A stretch of DNA of 64,000 bases, from the NCBI RefSeq assembly GCF_021130785.1, contig NW_025776800.1, positions 1-64,000 of the forward strand, read 5' to 3'. Positions 53,223-64,000 of this stretch are shown here, in pieces. The notes under the pieces were generated by a model. It saw only the letters and a program-made list of their open reading frames with translations, searched no databases and had not been told where the DNA came from. Positions within the stretch are counted from its first letter, which is position 1; each line of letters starts with the position of its first letter. This DNA is from Homalodisca vitripennis (lineage: Eukaryota; Arthropoda; Insecta; Hemiptera; Cicadellidae). Position numbers and translations under genes: made by a program.

Positions 53223-53434
53223 ATAACGCATGTTTAGCAATGTAAGTGCAGTATGCATGTTAGTATATGTACGTTAGGCCTAATTTACAATAATTTTTGT
53301 TGTGTCACAATTACATCTTTCCTTTGTTTGAACAAATAAAATTTTATAACTACCTGAAAGTGTTGCTAATACTTTTATTTATTCCCCATAAAAGTGCAAC
53401 AATAAAAAAAGTCCATATAAAGTAATATGTTTGA

Positions 53435-53456
53435 CTATAACACTATAGTGTTATAG
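53435..53456. other. Perfect 22-bp palindrome
   Basis: The half-site is CTATAACACTA, followed directly by its inverse. It lies in the right part of the MULE, 0.2 kb downstream of the transposase. It may be part of the terminal region or chance. Confidence 0.6.
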
Positions 53457-54007
53457 ACACTTACTAGAGTAAGTCATAAAACCGAGGTAAATTTTCAACG
53501 CGCGATTCCCGAAAATCGAATTTTTGGTTGTTATTAATTTTTAAATTGATATAACTCAAAAACTATTTGTACCACATGATTCAAATTTTCTACCAAGCGT
53601 TTAGGGTATTTTAATCAACATATTTAGGTAGAATTATACATGTATGGTCATAAGGAAAAAAATATTATTTTTTATAAATGTCTAATCAAATTTTTAAATC
53701 TAAAATATTTTTTTTTACTGACACCACAATGTTGTTTATTGAGATAAAGTTATAATCCTAGCTAAATATTTCAAGGCAGTTGTAAGCTACAAAATGATAG
53801 TTTATTTGTCAAAATCTAATCAGTATAACTGGAGTTATATCAAATTTTGGTAGTTACCTAAAAATTTTACAAAAAAATTATATTTAATATATGTATAATT
53901 TTTTTTTTTTGTATTTGTATATTCTTATACCCAAGAAACACACATTCAAATTTTCAAAGGCCTAGTGATAACCTTATTAAAGTTAGTAATTTCAGTGCCA
54001 TATCCCC

Positions 54008-54596
54008 TTAAACCACTGTAGAGCTACAATACAGCAGTTAATTCTTGGTATCTACAGAACACTCATGAGTGATTCTACACCTATATTAAACGCGTCTACC
54101 TCAGTCAAACTATTGTACAATAGCTGTCAACCTATAATATATTTATTTAATGTAAGAAGAATTGGGTATAACTGTAAAATGTTGTAAGTGGACATATGTA
54201 ATCATGTATAGTAATCGTCTATACACAATTTAACCTTTCTCCCAACATTTATCAAGTGATATGCAATACCATATATTGTATCATTTAGTGAACATGAATT
54301 TGCATATGGTTTAAAATTTTTATAAAATATATATGAAAGTAAATTATCTGTCAGTAATTGAAGTGGTATGCATAACAAGAGGAGTGAGAGAAAAGAATAC
54401 AAAATAGAATTCGAGGAAATTTTTATAATATGATTAATTAGCCACCGATAGTAGCCACAATTCTACCCCTTCAGCCACAAAGAACAGGGTGTAAATCTTT
54501 TGTATAATCACCAAAGTTTTGCAATCACCTGTGCGACACGTATTTATGATGCCTCCATTGTTCAAAACTCTGTTTAACGCTAACTGATTGGTTCTA

Positions 54597-54655
<59 letters not shown>

Positions 54656-55060
54656 AAAGTCCTCAGTCACTCACTCATGACTGGTTTTCTAACCTCGTGA
54701 TATTCTAGAAAACTTTTATAAGTTTCTATCAACTGCAAACAATATGAAGCAAACATTAGAGAACTGTAAGCATCCATAAGACGATGAAATTGGGTTACAA
54801 CCCATAGAAAAATGACTTATACTAATATCCTAGAAAGTCCTAGAAATATAAAATGAGACTCCTGATTTCAAAGGAAAATAAGAGATCGTTCATGAGGATC
54901 AATTTCCAATTGATATTGAAATTGGCTTACAACTCCCAGGCGATTGTAGCCAATCTTTTATCCCTTCGGTGCTAAAATTATCCTCAGAGCTTATACCCGA
55001 CACAAAGATTTGCCGAAGACTGAAATTTTTCAATCCCCACTTTTTTCTAAGTACAGTTCC
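54008..55060. other. Non-coding, with (TA)n microsatellite
   Basis: A (TA)n of about 27 units spans 54598-54653. The sequence that follows (GGAAAGTCCTCAGTCACTCA onward to about 55060) is of mixed composition and leads straight into the satellite at 55061, so it may belong to the same mobile or satellite-bearing unit. No coding content. Confidence 0.6.
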
Positions 55061-55796
55061 AAACCGGTATAAACCGATTTCTGTACCGATATGCATTCTT
55101 TTTAACCGATATGCACCTATTTCATACCGATATGCACCTCTTTTATACCGACATGAACCTTTTTCAAACCGATATGCACCTCTTTTTAACTGATAAGAAC
55201 CTTTTTTAAACCGATATGCACCTCTTTTTGTACTGATAAGAACGTTTTTTAAACCGATATGCATCTCTTTTTAACTGATAAGAACCTTTTTTAAACTGAC
55301 ATGCACCTCTTCTTAACTGATAAGAACCTTTTTTAAAACCGATATGCACCTCTTTTGTACTGATAAGAACGTTTTTTAAACCGATATTCATCTCTTTTTA
55401 ACTGATAAGAACCTTTTTTAAACCGATATGCACCTCTTCTTAACTGATAAGAACCTTTTTTAAACCGATATGCACCTCTTTTGTACTGATAAGAACGTTT
55501 TTTAAACCGATATGCACCTCTTCTTAACTGATAAGAACCTTTTTTAAACCGATATGCACCTCTTTTGTACTGATAAGAACGTTTTTTAAACCGATATGCA
55601 CCTCTTTTATACCGATATGAACCTTTTACAAACCGATATGCACCTCTTTTATTCCGCTATGAACCTTTATCATACCGATATGGTCCTCTGACTGAAATTA
55701 TTCTATGTCCAGTTCCAAACCGATATGAACCGATTTCTGTACCGATATGCACTTCTTTTGTACTGATATGAACTATTTTGAAACCGATTTGCACCC
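55061..55796. repeat. Satellite, 21-bp units in 42- and 126-bp higher order
   Basis: Two alternating 21-bp units: A (AAACCGATATGCACCTCTTT) and B (TAACTGATAAGAACCTTTTT). A and B alternate over most of the array, giving 42 bp. In the centre a variant of B (GTACTGATAAGAACG) recurs at 55230, 55357, 55483 and 55567, a spacing of about 126 bp (three dimers) then 84. The edges are A-like only and more diverged (TATGAACC forms). The minus strand stays open because 42 and 126 are multiples of three. The inverse of unit A is the motif at 27-350. Confidence 0.95.
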
Positions 55797-56740
55797 CGGG
55801 TTCTTGCAAGACGTCTCATGCAAATTCCAGTGCTCTTATAGGGAGGTGGTGGTGTTCTATGAGTGAAAAGTAAAAAGTAATCAAAACCCTAACAAAGTAC
55901 AGTAGGGTCTTCTACAACATATTTAAAATGGCGTTTATCCATATTTATAGATTTTTGGCTTTTAAACGGTTTTTACCGGGATTTCAAGTTGCCGACTCAA
56001 GAATCATTCTGAACGGTGGGGCGGCCGCTTCTGCCAATTCTAAGCCCCAACTGAGAATAATTGGTACTTTATTTATGATAAATATAGTTTTACATTTCAA
56101 CTTACTCAACAAGAGCATTACTATTATAATTTGTATCTAAAAATATAGTTGAGATTCGCAAGATGTCTTTACGCGTAAAATATTATATTCATTTCAGTAA
56201 TCTGTAACAGCCCAGTGTTCAAATTTTCATATGTTCAATGAGTATCTATCATCAAAATATTATTTGGGCTATGGAATGGTTGGATTGTTATTGTAGGTAA
56301 AGAAAATTCAAAACCCAAAAACTAATTATAATTATCTACCGTAGAAGGTAGCTGAGACTCTCGAAAGAATACTTTTCACAATGGGCCTCCTTACTTTAAA
56401 TGAAAATGAATTATGTAAATGATAGGCTAATAGTTTTTAGAAGGTTAAGTACAATGCCATGTTACTTGGGACTTCCTAAGTATTTCAGGACACGCATACA
56501 CTTTACTTTAGCAGATTTTGAAATAGGAAATGAAGTTCCCTTATATATCAATCGACTGCATAAGATAGTTTTTTTAATATTTAAAAATCGATTAATAAAC
56601 GTATTTTTATATTATGACAAATTTGTTTGTCATTAAGTACTTCCTCAGTTTCCCAATACAGCCCCAATTTTTTTAGACTTTTATCTTTCTAACAACGAAT
56701 CCTACAGTTTCTGAAGGATGCGTTGATCAGATTATGAACA
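55797..56740. other. Non-coding stretch
   Basis: No gene was recognised. The first 130 bases continue the mixed-composition flank of the satellite. The rest is AT-rich. Confidence 0.5.
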
Positions 56741-56744
56741 TGGT

Positions 56745-57141
56745 TGCGACGATATTCGAAAAACCGAATTTGGAAAGACTGGGTCCTAAATAATAAACGA
56801 GGTCGTGAAACGTTGATTGGAAGGTAGGCATACTATATTAACACCAAAACACCGTGCCGGTTCGTAGAGGGAGCGGGCAGCCAGCTTTGATTTTGTAACT
56901 CCGACCACAGAAAACTCCAAGATGTCCTTGCCCTATCGAAGTCAGAAGAGAAGAGAGCAAGAAACCTAAATTCCGATATCTAGAAAACCTGAAAATACTA
57001 GAACCAATCAAAAAGCCAGAAAGCCACAGAAACATCTAGAAAGAGAACAACCATCTGGTAAAACAGATGGCTCGACCAGCTGTAAGGAAACAGCTCCCGG
57101 TCCGTCCAAAGACCAACAAAAATAAAGTGGCAAACGCCACA
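56745..57141 (-). repeat. 3' LTR of the LARD-like element
   Basis: 397 bp. It differs from the right LTR by three substitutions and one A-run indel, about 0.8 percent. Its start in the element's direction, TGTGGCGTTTGCCAC, can form a small hairpin. The 65-codon open frame that appears in both LTRs is only a shared LTR sequence. Confidence 0.92.
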
Positions 57142-57161
57142 TCCTCCCCCTCTACCCCGGG
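57142..57161 (-). promoter_or_regulatory. Polypurine tract of the LARD-like element
   Basis: On the minus strand the 20 bases before the 3' LTR read CCCGGGGTAGAGGGGGAGGA, a purine-rich run abutting the LTR. Confidence 0.75.
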
Positions 57162-60100
57162 AGAGAAAAGAAAAAAACTCAAAAGGATAAGGTAGGAAGA
57201 CAAGGACGGAAAGATTAGAGACTACAACTGGTACTGCTGTCGTTAGCAAACAGCTAGAAATAGCTCTAGTATGGATATCCTGCACGCTCGCGAGGCGCTC
57301 CAAAAGCGTAACGGCTAGAATCCATTCCGACTGACCACCCTACTCAAGATTAAATCTTTTTAGTTTAAAGAGGCTTGAGGAAAAGCCTAGTAGTAGTAAA
57401 AAAAACTTGAACAAAATTAACTACTTTCTGTGGTAGCTACCAATAAATAAAGGTCTGAAGTGTTGACACAAGGATGGGTTTTTTCGTTTGTTTCTACATC
57501 ACTAATACGCTTGGTGGTCAAAAGGCTACAAGAGGGTGTTCCAGTAAGGTTGGGAAGGAAATTAAATAAGTGTACACTTATTAGCCAAAGCTTATTAGCC
57601 AAAGCACTTCCTAAAGTCTCCACCATCCGGGTATCTCCACCCCGGAACCCAAGGGCCACTTAAGCACCCGAATGGAAACCCCGAACGGCTGGCGGAACTC
57701 CTTGGACCACCGGGAGAGTATTACTCCAGACATAAGGTCTGTATTTTTTTCTTCAAAGATGGGAGGAACAGAAGGGATGAAGAGACCATTCCGAAGCGAA
57801 AATTAAAAATATGAGAAAATTACACCCATCATAATATCAACAGACCCAAGTTCGTGTTGTAAAGGCTAATTAGGTAAAAACCTGGTACTGGCAAAATTTA
57901 GCAAAAGTGGGCCAGTACTCTCCTCCCCCTACGGGACGGCTGAGAAAAAAAAATTGGTGGCCAGTGGGAAAAGACAAAATAAAGTTTTATTTTTCCATAC
58001 TAGTTTTTTAAATTTAGAGACTTGGAGCAAATAAATTCAGGCTCTTAAAAGGCGTGAAAGAAAAACTGTAGAGCTACGGGAAGAGCTTAACGGAGTAAGG
58101 AAATCATTTGGTCGTGGTAAAGTGGTTTAATTAGGAACTTTAAAAACAAAAAAACAAACTAGTTTCTAAGTGTTGGCCAGGAAAGGCAAAAAAACCCTGA
58201 AACCTACGGAAAAGAGCCTCAAAAAAACTACTTGGGCCAAAACCCAACAAAATTAGGTTAACAATCAATAAACCTCTAAAACAATAACAACTAACTACAA
58301 AAAATATATAGACAAACTACAATCTTCAACAATATTTTCAACAATAAAAACTAAACCTATCCATCGCTGCTAACTTAGCTGAATAACAAAGAATTCCACC
58401 TACTGCCAAAAGACTGACCCTACTAAGCAAGAGAAAGACAAAGAAAAGGAAAAGGGAAAGAAAATGTAAGCTTGTGTTGTAAAATGTAATGGGTTGCCCG
58501 AACCAAGGATAGCAGGCTGCGCGACTGCATTAGGGAATGTTAAAAATAAATAAACATAAAGTTCACTCCCAATGTACAGCCTAGAAAAATTGCCGAAGCA
58601 AAAAAAAAAAAAATTCTCTAAACAGCCAATGCTAACCCTGATCCCCCCGTGTATATGTATTGTAAAAGAAGAGGAGTAAAAGTATCAGAGTGTTAATGTG
58701 GTGTAAGGAAGAGAATAAGAAGACAGAAAAAACTAAACTAAAATCACTAAGCCCTAAACTATCCCTATAAACGTCCCGGCAGCGGCGCTTTGGTCTTAGA
58801 TAGGCCTAAAATATTTCTTCAGGTGAGAAACATGGGCCCCCCCAATAAGTTTCCCTGAATTGGGACACCTCAAGTCACAGCAAAATAATATTCAGAAAAA
58901 CATAAGGGGCAACTTTACTGTGGTGTGTGCAAAAGTACAAGTTGTAAAAAAAACTATTATAAAATTATAGTATTACAAATAAATAAAAGCATAAAGTACA
59001 TTGCCTTATTATTACCATGAAACCAACTTCCAGTATCACCAATAGGTGTAGGCAGAAAATACAACAAGTTTGGCTTTCAGAACAAAAAATGTCGGCTGCC
59101 ATCAGTCGGGGGTAGACTCAATTTGTTTCCTCTCAAAAGGTTGAGAAAGTTTCAAAGTATTCAAAAAAACCTAACAACACCTTTCAAAACCTAAAAGAAT
59201 AAGAGAGGGAAACAAAGTAAACAAAAATTAATCAAAAGCAAGAGCAACTGTACCGTAGAAGAGCAAAAAATATGTGGAGCAAGTCGTAAAGTAGCGCTAC
59301 AGGTAACTACTACATAAAGTTCAACAAGTCCCAAGTGAATAAGACACAAGCCCAAATAGTAAACTCTCCCTTTAAACTGTAAATAATTTAGACCACCCCC
59401 AAAAAAAATCTCTTTTGAGGCCAAGAATCCAAAAAAAACCCCAGTGAAAAATTAAAAATTAAGAAATTAAAGACCAAAGGAAAAAAAAATTATTTAACCA
59501 CTTAAGGCTTAAATTAGGCTAAACTGAAATTTAGGTAAGTTAAACACCCGAAGCTGAATCAAGCAAGCTGACATATCAATCAATCCAAAGAGTCCACTAG
59601 GGTTTGGTATATTATAAAATAGTGAACCCTCAAGGTGGCAAACTATAGTTTTAAAAGTTTGTAAAAGAAAGGATGTTTCAACATTTTGGAAAGAAAGTTT
59701 AGTTTGTAAGTAATTAAATCACTTATATGTATGTCAGCACGTCAAATCCAACCCCAAGCTGCAACTTCATAAAAATTACAAAACAAGCATAGGCCTATGT
59801 TATTTTTATCAAAAGTTGAAACTAAAGTTGTACTCCATATTAACTTTAACTGTTTTAATTTAAACAGGCACTAGTCAAAAGAATCAAAGGGCTTTTAATA
59901 ATAGACTATGAAAGAATTATTATTTTTACAATAACATTAAAGTTTTAAAGAAGGTTTTAGAAAAAAATTGCAAACTGTTAGACTAAATCAACCCCTTAAG
60001 CTTGAACTGCCCCGAACAATCAAATAGCATAGGCCTACATAAAAGTTTGACATGTTTCTAAGTAGAAAAAATATCAGATAAATTTAACAGTAACACTTCA

Positions 60101-61115
60101 CTTACCTTGTGTATAGACTAAGATTAATCAACAAAATTGTGTAAGACTCGAATAAATTCAACGCAGTAGACAAAATCATCAAATTAGTGCTATTAAAAAT
60201 TTAAACTCTTATCAACTTAAAACATGTACAAGTGGAGTAAATCCACTGGAAGAATAAATAAATAACTAAATAATTAATTAAATCCTAGAATAACAACAAT
60301 TAATTGCATTTGGAACTAAGGGTAGGTGTGGAAAGGTTAAAAATTTTAATTAAATCAGAAGTAGAGATGAAATATCAGAAGGAAAGCAAGTTATATAAAA
60401 AAGAACACTTTTAATTATAAGCCAACCCAAAGTAAATAATCTGGTGAAACTGAATGGGGGTTTCAAATATTAACCAGAAAGCTAAGAACTTTAAAAACAA
60501 AAGGTAGGCTATACATAGGCGGCAGTACAATACGCAGTCACCAACAGCATCTATGAAATCCTTCGACTTTACTTGCACAGATCTGAGCCAAAGTTTAAAT
60601 TAAAACACCAAAAGGTGCTAATTAAAGTTTAGAAAGCACAAGTAATTAAGTACCAGGTATGTTTAAGGCAACAGGCTACACTGTAGGTGAAAGTAAAAAG
60701 TTAGGTTAAGAGTTAACTTGGTGAGAGAAAAAAATTTATTAAAATTGGTTTAAAGTAAAATTTTAAGCTAGAAAAAATCAACCAAATACCTATGCCTAAA
60801 TAATTAGTGAGAATAAGTAACTAAAGTTTAAGAAATACTGCCACTCACATGTTCAATTATTACACAACTAGGCTTAGGTAGCAGTTGGTTGCAAGAACTG
60901 CTTGGCTCAGACCTGCACATTAAAAACAAGCTACTTCGAAAAAGTTTAACATTTTGAGTAAAAAAAAGGCAGTGTAAGGAAAATTTAGAAAACTAAAAAA
61001 AATTTAGAAAAACGTCTACCCCTTTAAGAAAACTTAAAACTAGGACTTAGCTCTCATAGCTGTGTAGAATTCCTCCGCTCCCACCGGCAAGCCTAGCCTT
61101 CCATTTCAAACCACG
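57162..61115 (-). other. Interior of the LARD-like element
   Basis: About 4 kb without a frame that resembles gag, protease, RT or integrase on either strand. There is a local duplication of TTATTAGCCAAAGC near 57579-57607. The composition is strongly skewed (A-rich on the plus strand), with short C-rich islands near 57620-57720. Confidence 0.7.
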
Positions 61116-61126
61116 CTCTGCTACCA
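61116..61126 (-). promoter_or_regulatory. Primer binding site, initiator-tRNA-Met type
   Basis: The plus strand reads CTCTGCTACCA, ending in CCA, three bases before the LTR. This equals the last 11 bases of animal initiator tRNA-Met as I remember it; the next base differs. The element therefore probably primes with initiator tRNA-Met. Confidence 0.65.
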
Positions 61127-61129
61127 ATT

Positions 61130-61525
61130 TGCGACGATATTCGAAAACCGAATTTGGAAAGACTGGGTCCTAAATAATAAACGAGGTCGTGAAACGTTGA
61201 TTGGAAGGTAGGCATACGATATTAACACCAAAACACCGTGCCGGTTCGTAGAGGGAGCGGGCAGCCAGCTTTGATTTTGTAACTCCGACCACAGAAAACT
61301 CCAAGATGTCCTTGCCCTATCGAAGTCAGAAGAGAAGAGAGCAAGAAACCTAAATTCCGATATCTAGAAAACCTGAAAATACTAGAACCAATCAAAAAGC
61401 CAGAAAGCCACAGAAACATCTAGAAAGAGAACAACCATCTGGTAAAACAGATGGCTTTACCAGCTGTAAGGAAACAGCTCCCGGTCCGTCCAAAGACCAA
61501 CAAAAATAAAGTGGCAAACGCCACA
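61130..61525 (-). repeat. 5' LTR of the LARD-like element
   Basis: 396 bp, direct repeat of 56745-57141. It is followed by TGGT, the target duplication. Confidence 0.92.
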
Positions 61526-61529
61526 TGGT

Positions 61530-63237
61530 TTTATACCATATTCTAGTAACCAATAAAAAGCAGAAATGTCATTTATATTTGCTGATTAGTATGATGTTAA
61601 TAAAACAAGATTTTGGTATTAAACATTTAATCATTTAGAGTCCTGAATATAAACAAACCTATGCATATAAATAAGACAGAGTTTAGGTAAGATAGCAGAA
61701 GATGCCAGTGACACAGCAGGTTAGTTTATCCTCCTCTTTGTTTAGGATAACTTGTGATTAAACTGTCTTTTGTGCTTGAACCTGACAGTTGCTTTGTCTA
61801 GAGTTTAAATTGAGTTGCTTTACAAGGCTGCTACTGTTTCAATAGTCTGATGTTCTAAATACATTGAAGCATTTCCAACTTATTATATTTTCAATATATC
61901 ATTACATATTACTTTAGTAAATGTACATGATACAATACGATCTGTGATACAACAGCTGTGATATCTTAAATCCTGCTTGTGACCATTGACTTTTAATCAG
62001 TACTGTTGACCTTGATATGTACCCCTCTCCCTGTTTTTCAGTTTGATCTTCACACACGCCAGTGGCCCATGAATACAGAAAGAATAACCCTAAATAGAGG
62101 ATCGGCCTACCCTTTTAGTAAACAAATCTTACAAAAACCTTTCATCCCTTGAATGACCTTATTTAAAACCAAGTGCTCGTTTTTTATCACTATGATTACA
62201 TAACATCATCGTCTAGACTCTGTCAATGTAACTGACCCTCAGACAGCTTAGATCGTAAATAACGTAGATAACGTGATAATGGCGTTACTCTTGCAGTTAA
62301 CTGCTACTAGAAACATCAGCACCTAATTAATCTTCATTATATATTAAGTAAATTAAGTATATTATATATTAAGTATATATTATAAATTAAGGTAAAATAG
62401 TATATCATTGAGTTTCAACTGTTACTGTTATTAATGATGTTGTGGTACCACATCTAAAATAACTTATGCTTGTAAAGGTATTTGAAATTCTATGCTTTTG
62501 GATCTTTTGCATTCAATCCGTTTAAAAGAAACTGTATTATTGGGAGTTATTAACGTACAATGAATTACATAAATTACGTATTTATATATATTACAGTTAT
62601 TTTCCCAAACTTGGTCAATTATTATGATTTTTCAATCATAATAATATTTGTAATCTAGGCTATTATTATGATATGCGTACGTACAAAATTTAAGCTGGGG
62701 CTTGTTTTGGATTGTGTGAGTGTATTCAATTAAGATATATGGCACTTAATTAATGCAGTAGTTTTAAGAAACAAATATTTATATAAAGAGGATGACAAGT
62801 GATTGAAAACTTTAAAGAAGGTATTTTTCAAGGAATAAACGTTTAACCGGTTCATTTTCATTTCAATATGAATTGATGTGGTATAGATTAAGACAATATA
62901 TAATAAATCATACTTGTGTCTTAATCTTTCGACTAAAAGGCAAATTATATGTAAACAAATTTTAAGAAAAACTTAAATTTATTTAAATACATTGTAATCA
63001 TTAAAATGTTATGGTATTTTTAATCAAGAACTGAAACCCTGTATTCTTAAAATTTCGTGTTCTACTTAGAAATGTTGCTTCTTCAATTTAAATAGCTACA
63101 AGAAAATGAGGTTCGAATGACTTATTAACCTGATATTTAAACTTGTAAACACTGTTACGGAATGTTATAAAGAACCTGACAGTGACTTCTATATATCTTG
63201 TATTTGTCCGTTTGACTGTTTGGGTGTCCTGTTTGTC

Positions 63238-63238
<1 letters not shown>
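61530..63238. other. AT-rich non-coding stretch
   Basis: No gene was recognised. A hairpin with perfect 11-bp arms (ATTATTATGAT, 62618-62628 and 62635-62645) and a small ATTAAGTATATT-type repeat near 62335-62390 are the only structures seen. Confidence 0.5.
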
Positions 63239-63312
<74 letters not shown>

Positions 63313-63333
63313 GTATGTGTGTGCGCGCGCGCG
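63239..63333. repeat. (GT)n microsatellite with a GC-alternating end
   Basis: About 34 GT units, then interrupted GT/GC alternation ending in GCGCGCGCGCG. It is fully alternating purine-pyrimidine, so it could adopt Z-form DNA. The open frame across it is a by-product. Confidence 0.97.
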
Positions 63334-64000
63334 TCTGTGGTACCTCTCGGTAGAGAGTTCCTAAATAGTTAAACTTAGTACATAGTTTTCTATTGGTTCA
63401 ACAATGAACTGTATTTATTTATATTGTTTTGATATTGAACTGAATCTGCCCGTTTACCCCTCTGCCCTATAACTCATTCCTCACGTCCTTTTGGCTCCTT
63501 CAACACTCTTTGTTTTGGTTTACTGCTTTAAACATAGTTTAAATCTAGCGCTTGAAAAAATATTTTTGTCGCAGAGGAAGTGTTTTGTGAAAATTCGAAT
63601 CTACAATTTCCTAAGTTTATTCTTTTACGAATTATAGTATATATATTTGTTTAAACTAGGGGTTTACACGACGTAATATATCTGTTAAATTTTTAAGAAC
63701 TCTGTGGAAAAACGGATACGGTAAAATACAAAGCACGTTGGGTATAAAGATTAAGCCGTACTTGGTCACAATTTATGAGGATGTTAAGGCAAGGTTTGTG
63801 AACTCGTACTTAGTTTGCTAACACTTTTATCTCTCTGAAAATTACAATGCAGATAAAATATACTTTTCATAGCAAAAATAAATGCGATCATAAACCTTGT
63901 GATACTCTGAAAGTTTCTTATCTGGTTGCCATGGTGTACAAAAGCGTTCTTGAAAAATGTCTTACCATATACATTCTAATATTCATTACTATTTGTTGCT
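63334..64000. other. AT-rich non-coding end of window
   Basis: No gene, RNA or repeat copy was recognised up to the window edge. Confidence 0.5.

Larger units (their letters stand above)
49316..54007 (+). mobile_element. Mutator-like DNA transposon with long inverted repeats
   Basis: The ends are inverted copies: GGGGATATGTCACTGAAAT at 49316-49334 and its complement with one change at 53989-54007. Weaker inverted similarity extends inward for several hundred bases; for example ATTCTACCTAAATATGT near 49855 has an inverted partner near 53628. Long inverted ends around a Mutator-type transposase (51326-53222) define a MULE. No clean 9-bp target duplication is visible, so the flanks have decayed or been rearranged. 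A mariner-type insertion (50074-51131) lies between the left end and the transposase. Confidence 0.85.
56741..61529 (-). mobile_element. Non-coding LTR retrotransposon (LARD-like)
   Basis: Two direct LTRs (56745-57141 and 61130-61525) with TG...CA ends enclose 3,988 bases without any gag or pol trace. The 4-bp flanks TGGT at 56741-56744 and 61526-61529 match, giving a target duplication. A primer site at the right and a polypurine tract at the left place the element on the minus strand. It would depend on another element's proteins. The interior is A-rich on the plus strand with many short poly-A runs. Confidence 0.9.

Noticed and set aside
54899..55391. Minus-strand open frames rich in Lys, Arg, Tyr and Gly
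   Set aside because: By-product of the 42-bp satellite. No start context or family match.
56838..57035. 65-residue minus-strand protein, repeated identically at 61222-61419
   Set aside because: Both copies lie in LTRs of the same element. The identity reflects the LTR duplication, not a gene family.

Overview
This is an AT-rich, gene-poor stretch of a eukaryotic, most likely insect, nuclear genome. The evidence is an env-bearing Gypsy/errantivirus-type LTR element, an R2-group and two Jockey/CR1-type non-LTR retrotransposons, an arthropod-type Mutator-like transposon, a Tc1/mariner-type insertion, tRNA-derived SINEs, satellites and long dinucleotide microsatellites. I found no convincing host protein-coding exon, no bacterial-style operon and no CRISPR array. 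Hemiptera is a guess from the repeat style, not a demonstrated assignment.

Layout. 27-350: degenerate copies of a 'GGTGCATATCGGTTT' satellite. About 690-3595 (minus): a composite of two broken R2-group elements (three N-terminal zinc fingers, RT, remnant of the restriction-like endonuclease zinc motif). 5585-6917 (plus): a 5'-truncated Jockey/CR1-type RT. 7524-7656: a small foldback. 11457-12500: a 69-bp satellite with dimeric higher-order structure. 16274-26367 (minus): a complete 10.1-kb LTR retrotransposon with gag, pol and a fusion-type env, bounded by a 4-bp target duplication (GAAG). 29154-29653: microsatellites and two copies of a tRNA-derived SINE. 30940-33140 (minus): a second Jockey/CR1-type element. 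33470-39775: a diverged tandem duplication of a 3.1-kb non-coding unit, ending in a foldback. 46137-46320: a different tRNA-derived SINE. 49316-54007: a Mutator-like DNA transposon with a mariner-type derivative (50074-51131) nested in it. 55061-55796: a 21/42/126-bp satellite, the same family as at 27-350 but in opposite orientation. 56745-61525 (minus): a 4.8-kb LTR retrotransposon without coding capacity (LARD-like). 63239-63333: a (GT)n array.

The recognisable proteins are transposition machinery. The LTR element has a full set of parts in order: tRNA-Leu-type primer site, gag with zinc knuckles, protease, RT, RNase H, integrase, Env, polypurine tract. Its two LTRs differ only by seven single-base changes in homopolymer length and by no substitution. 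This points to a recent insertion and suggests that many frame breaks in this window are homopolymer sequencing errors. The remaining elements are older and decayed. All long stretches between elements are AT-rich and I see no gene in them.
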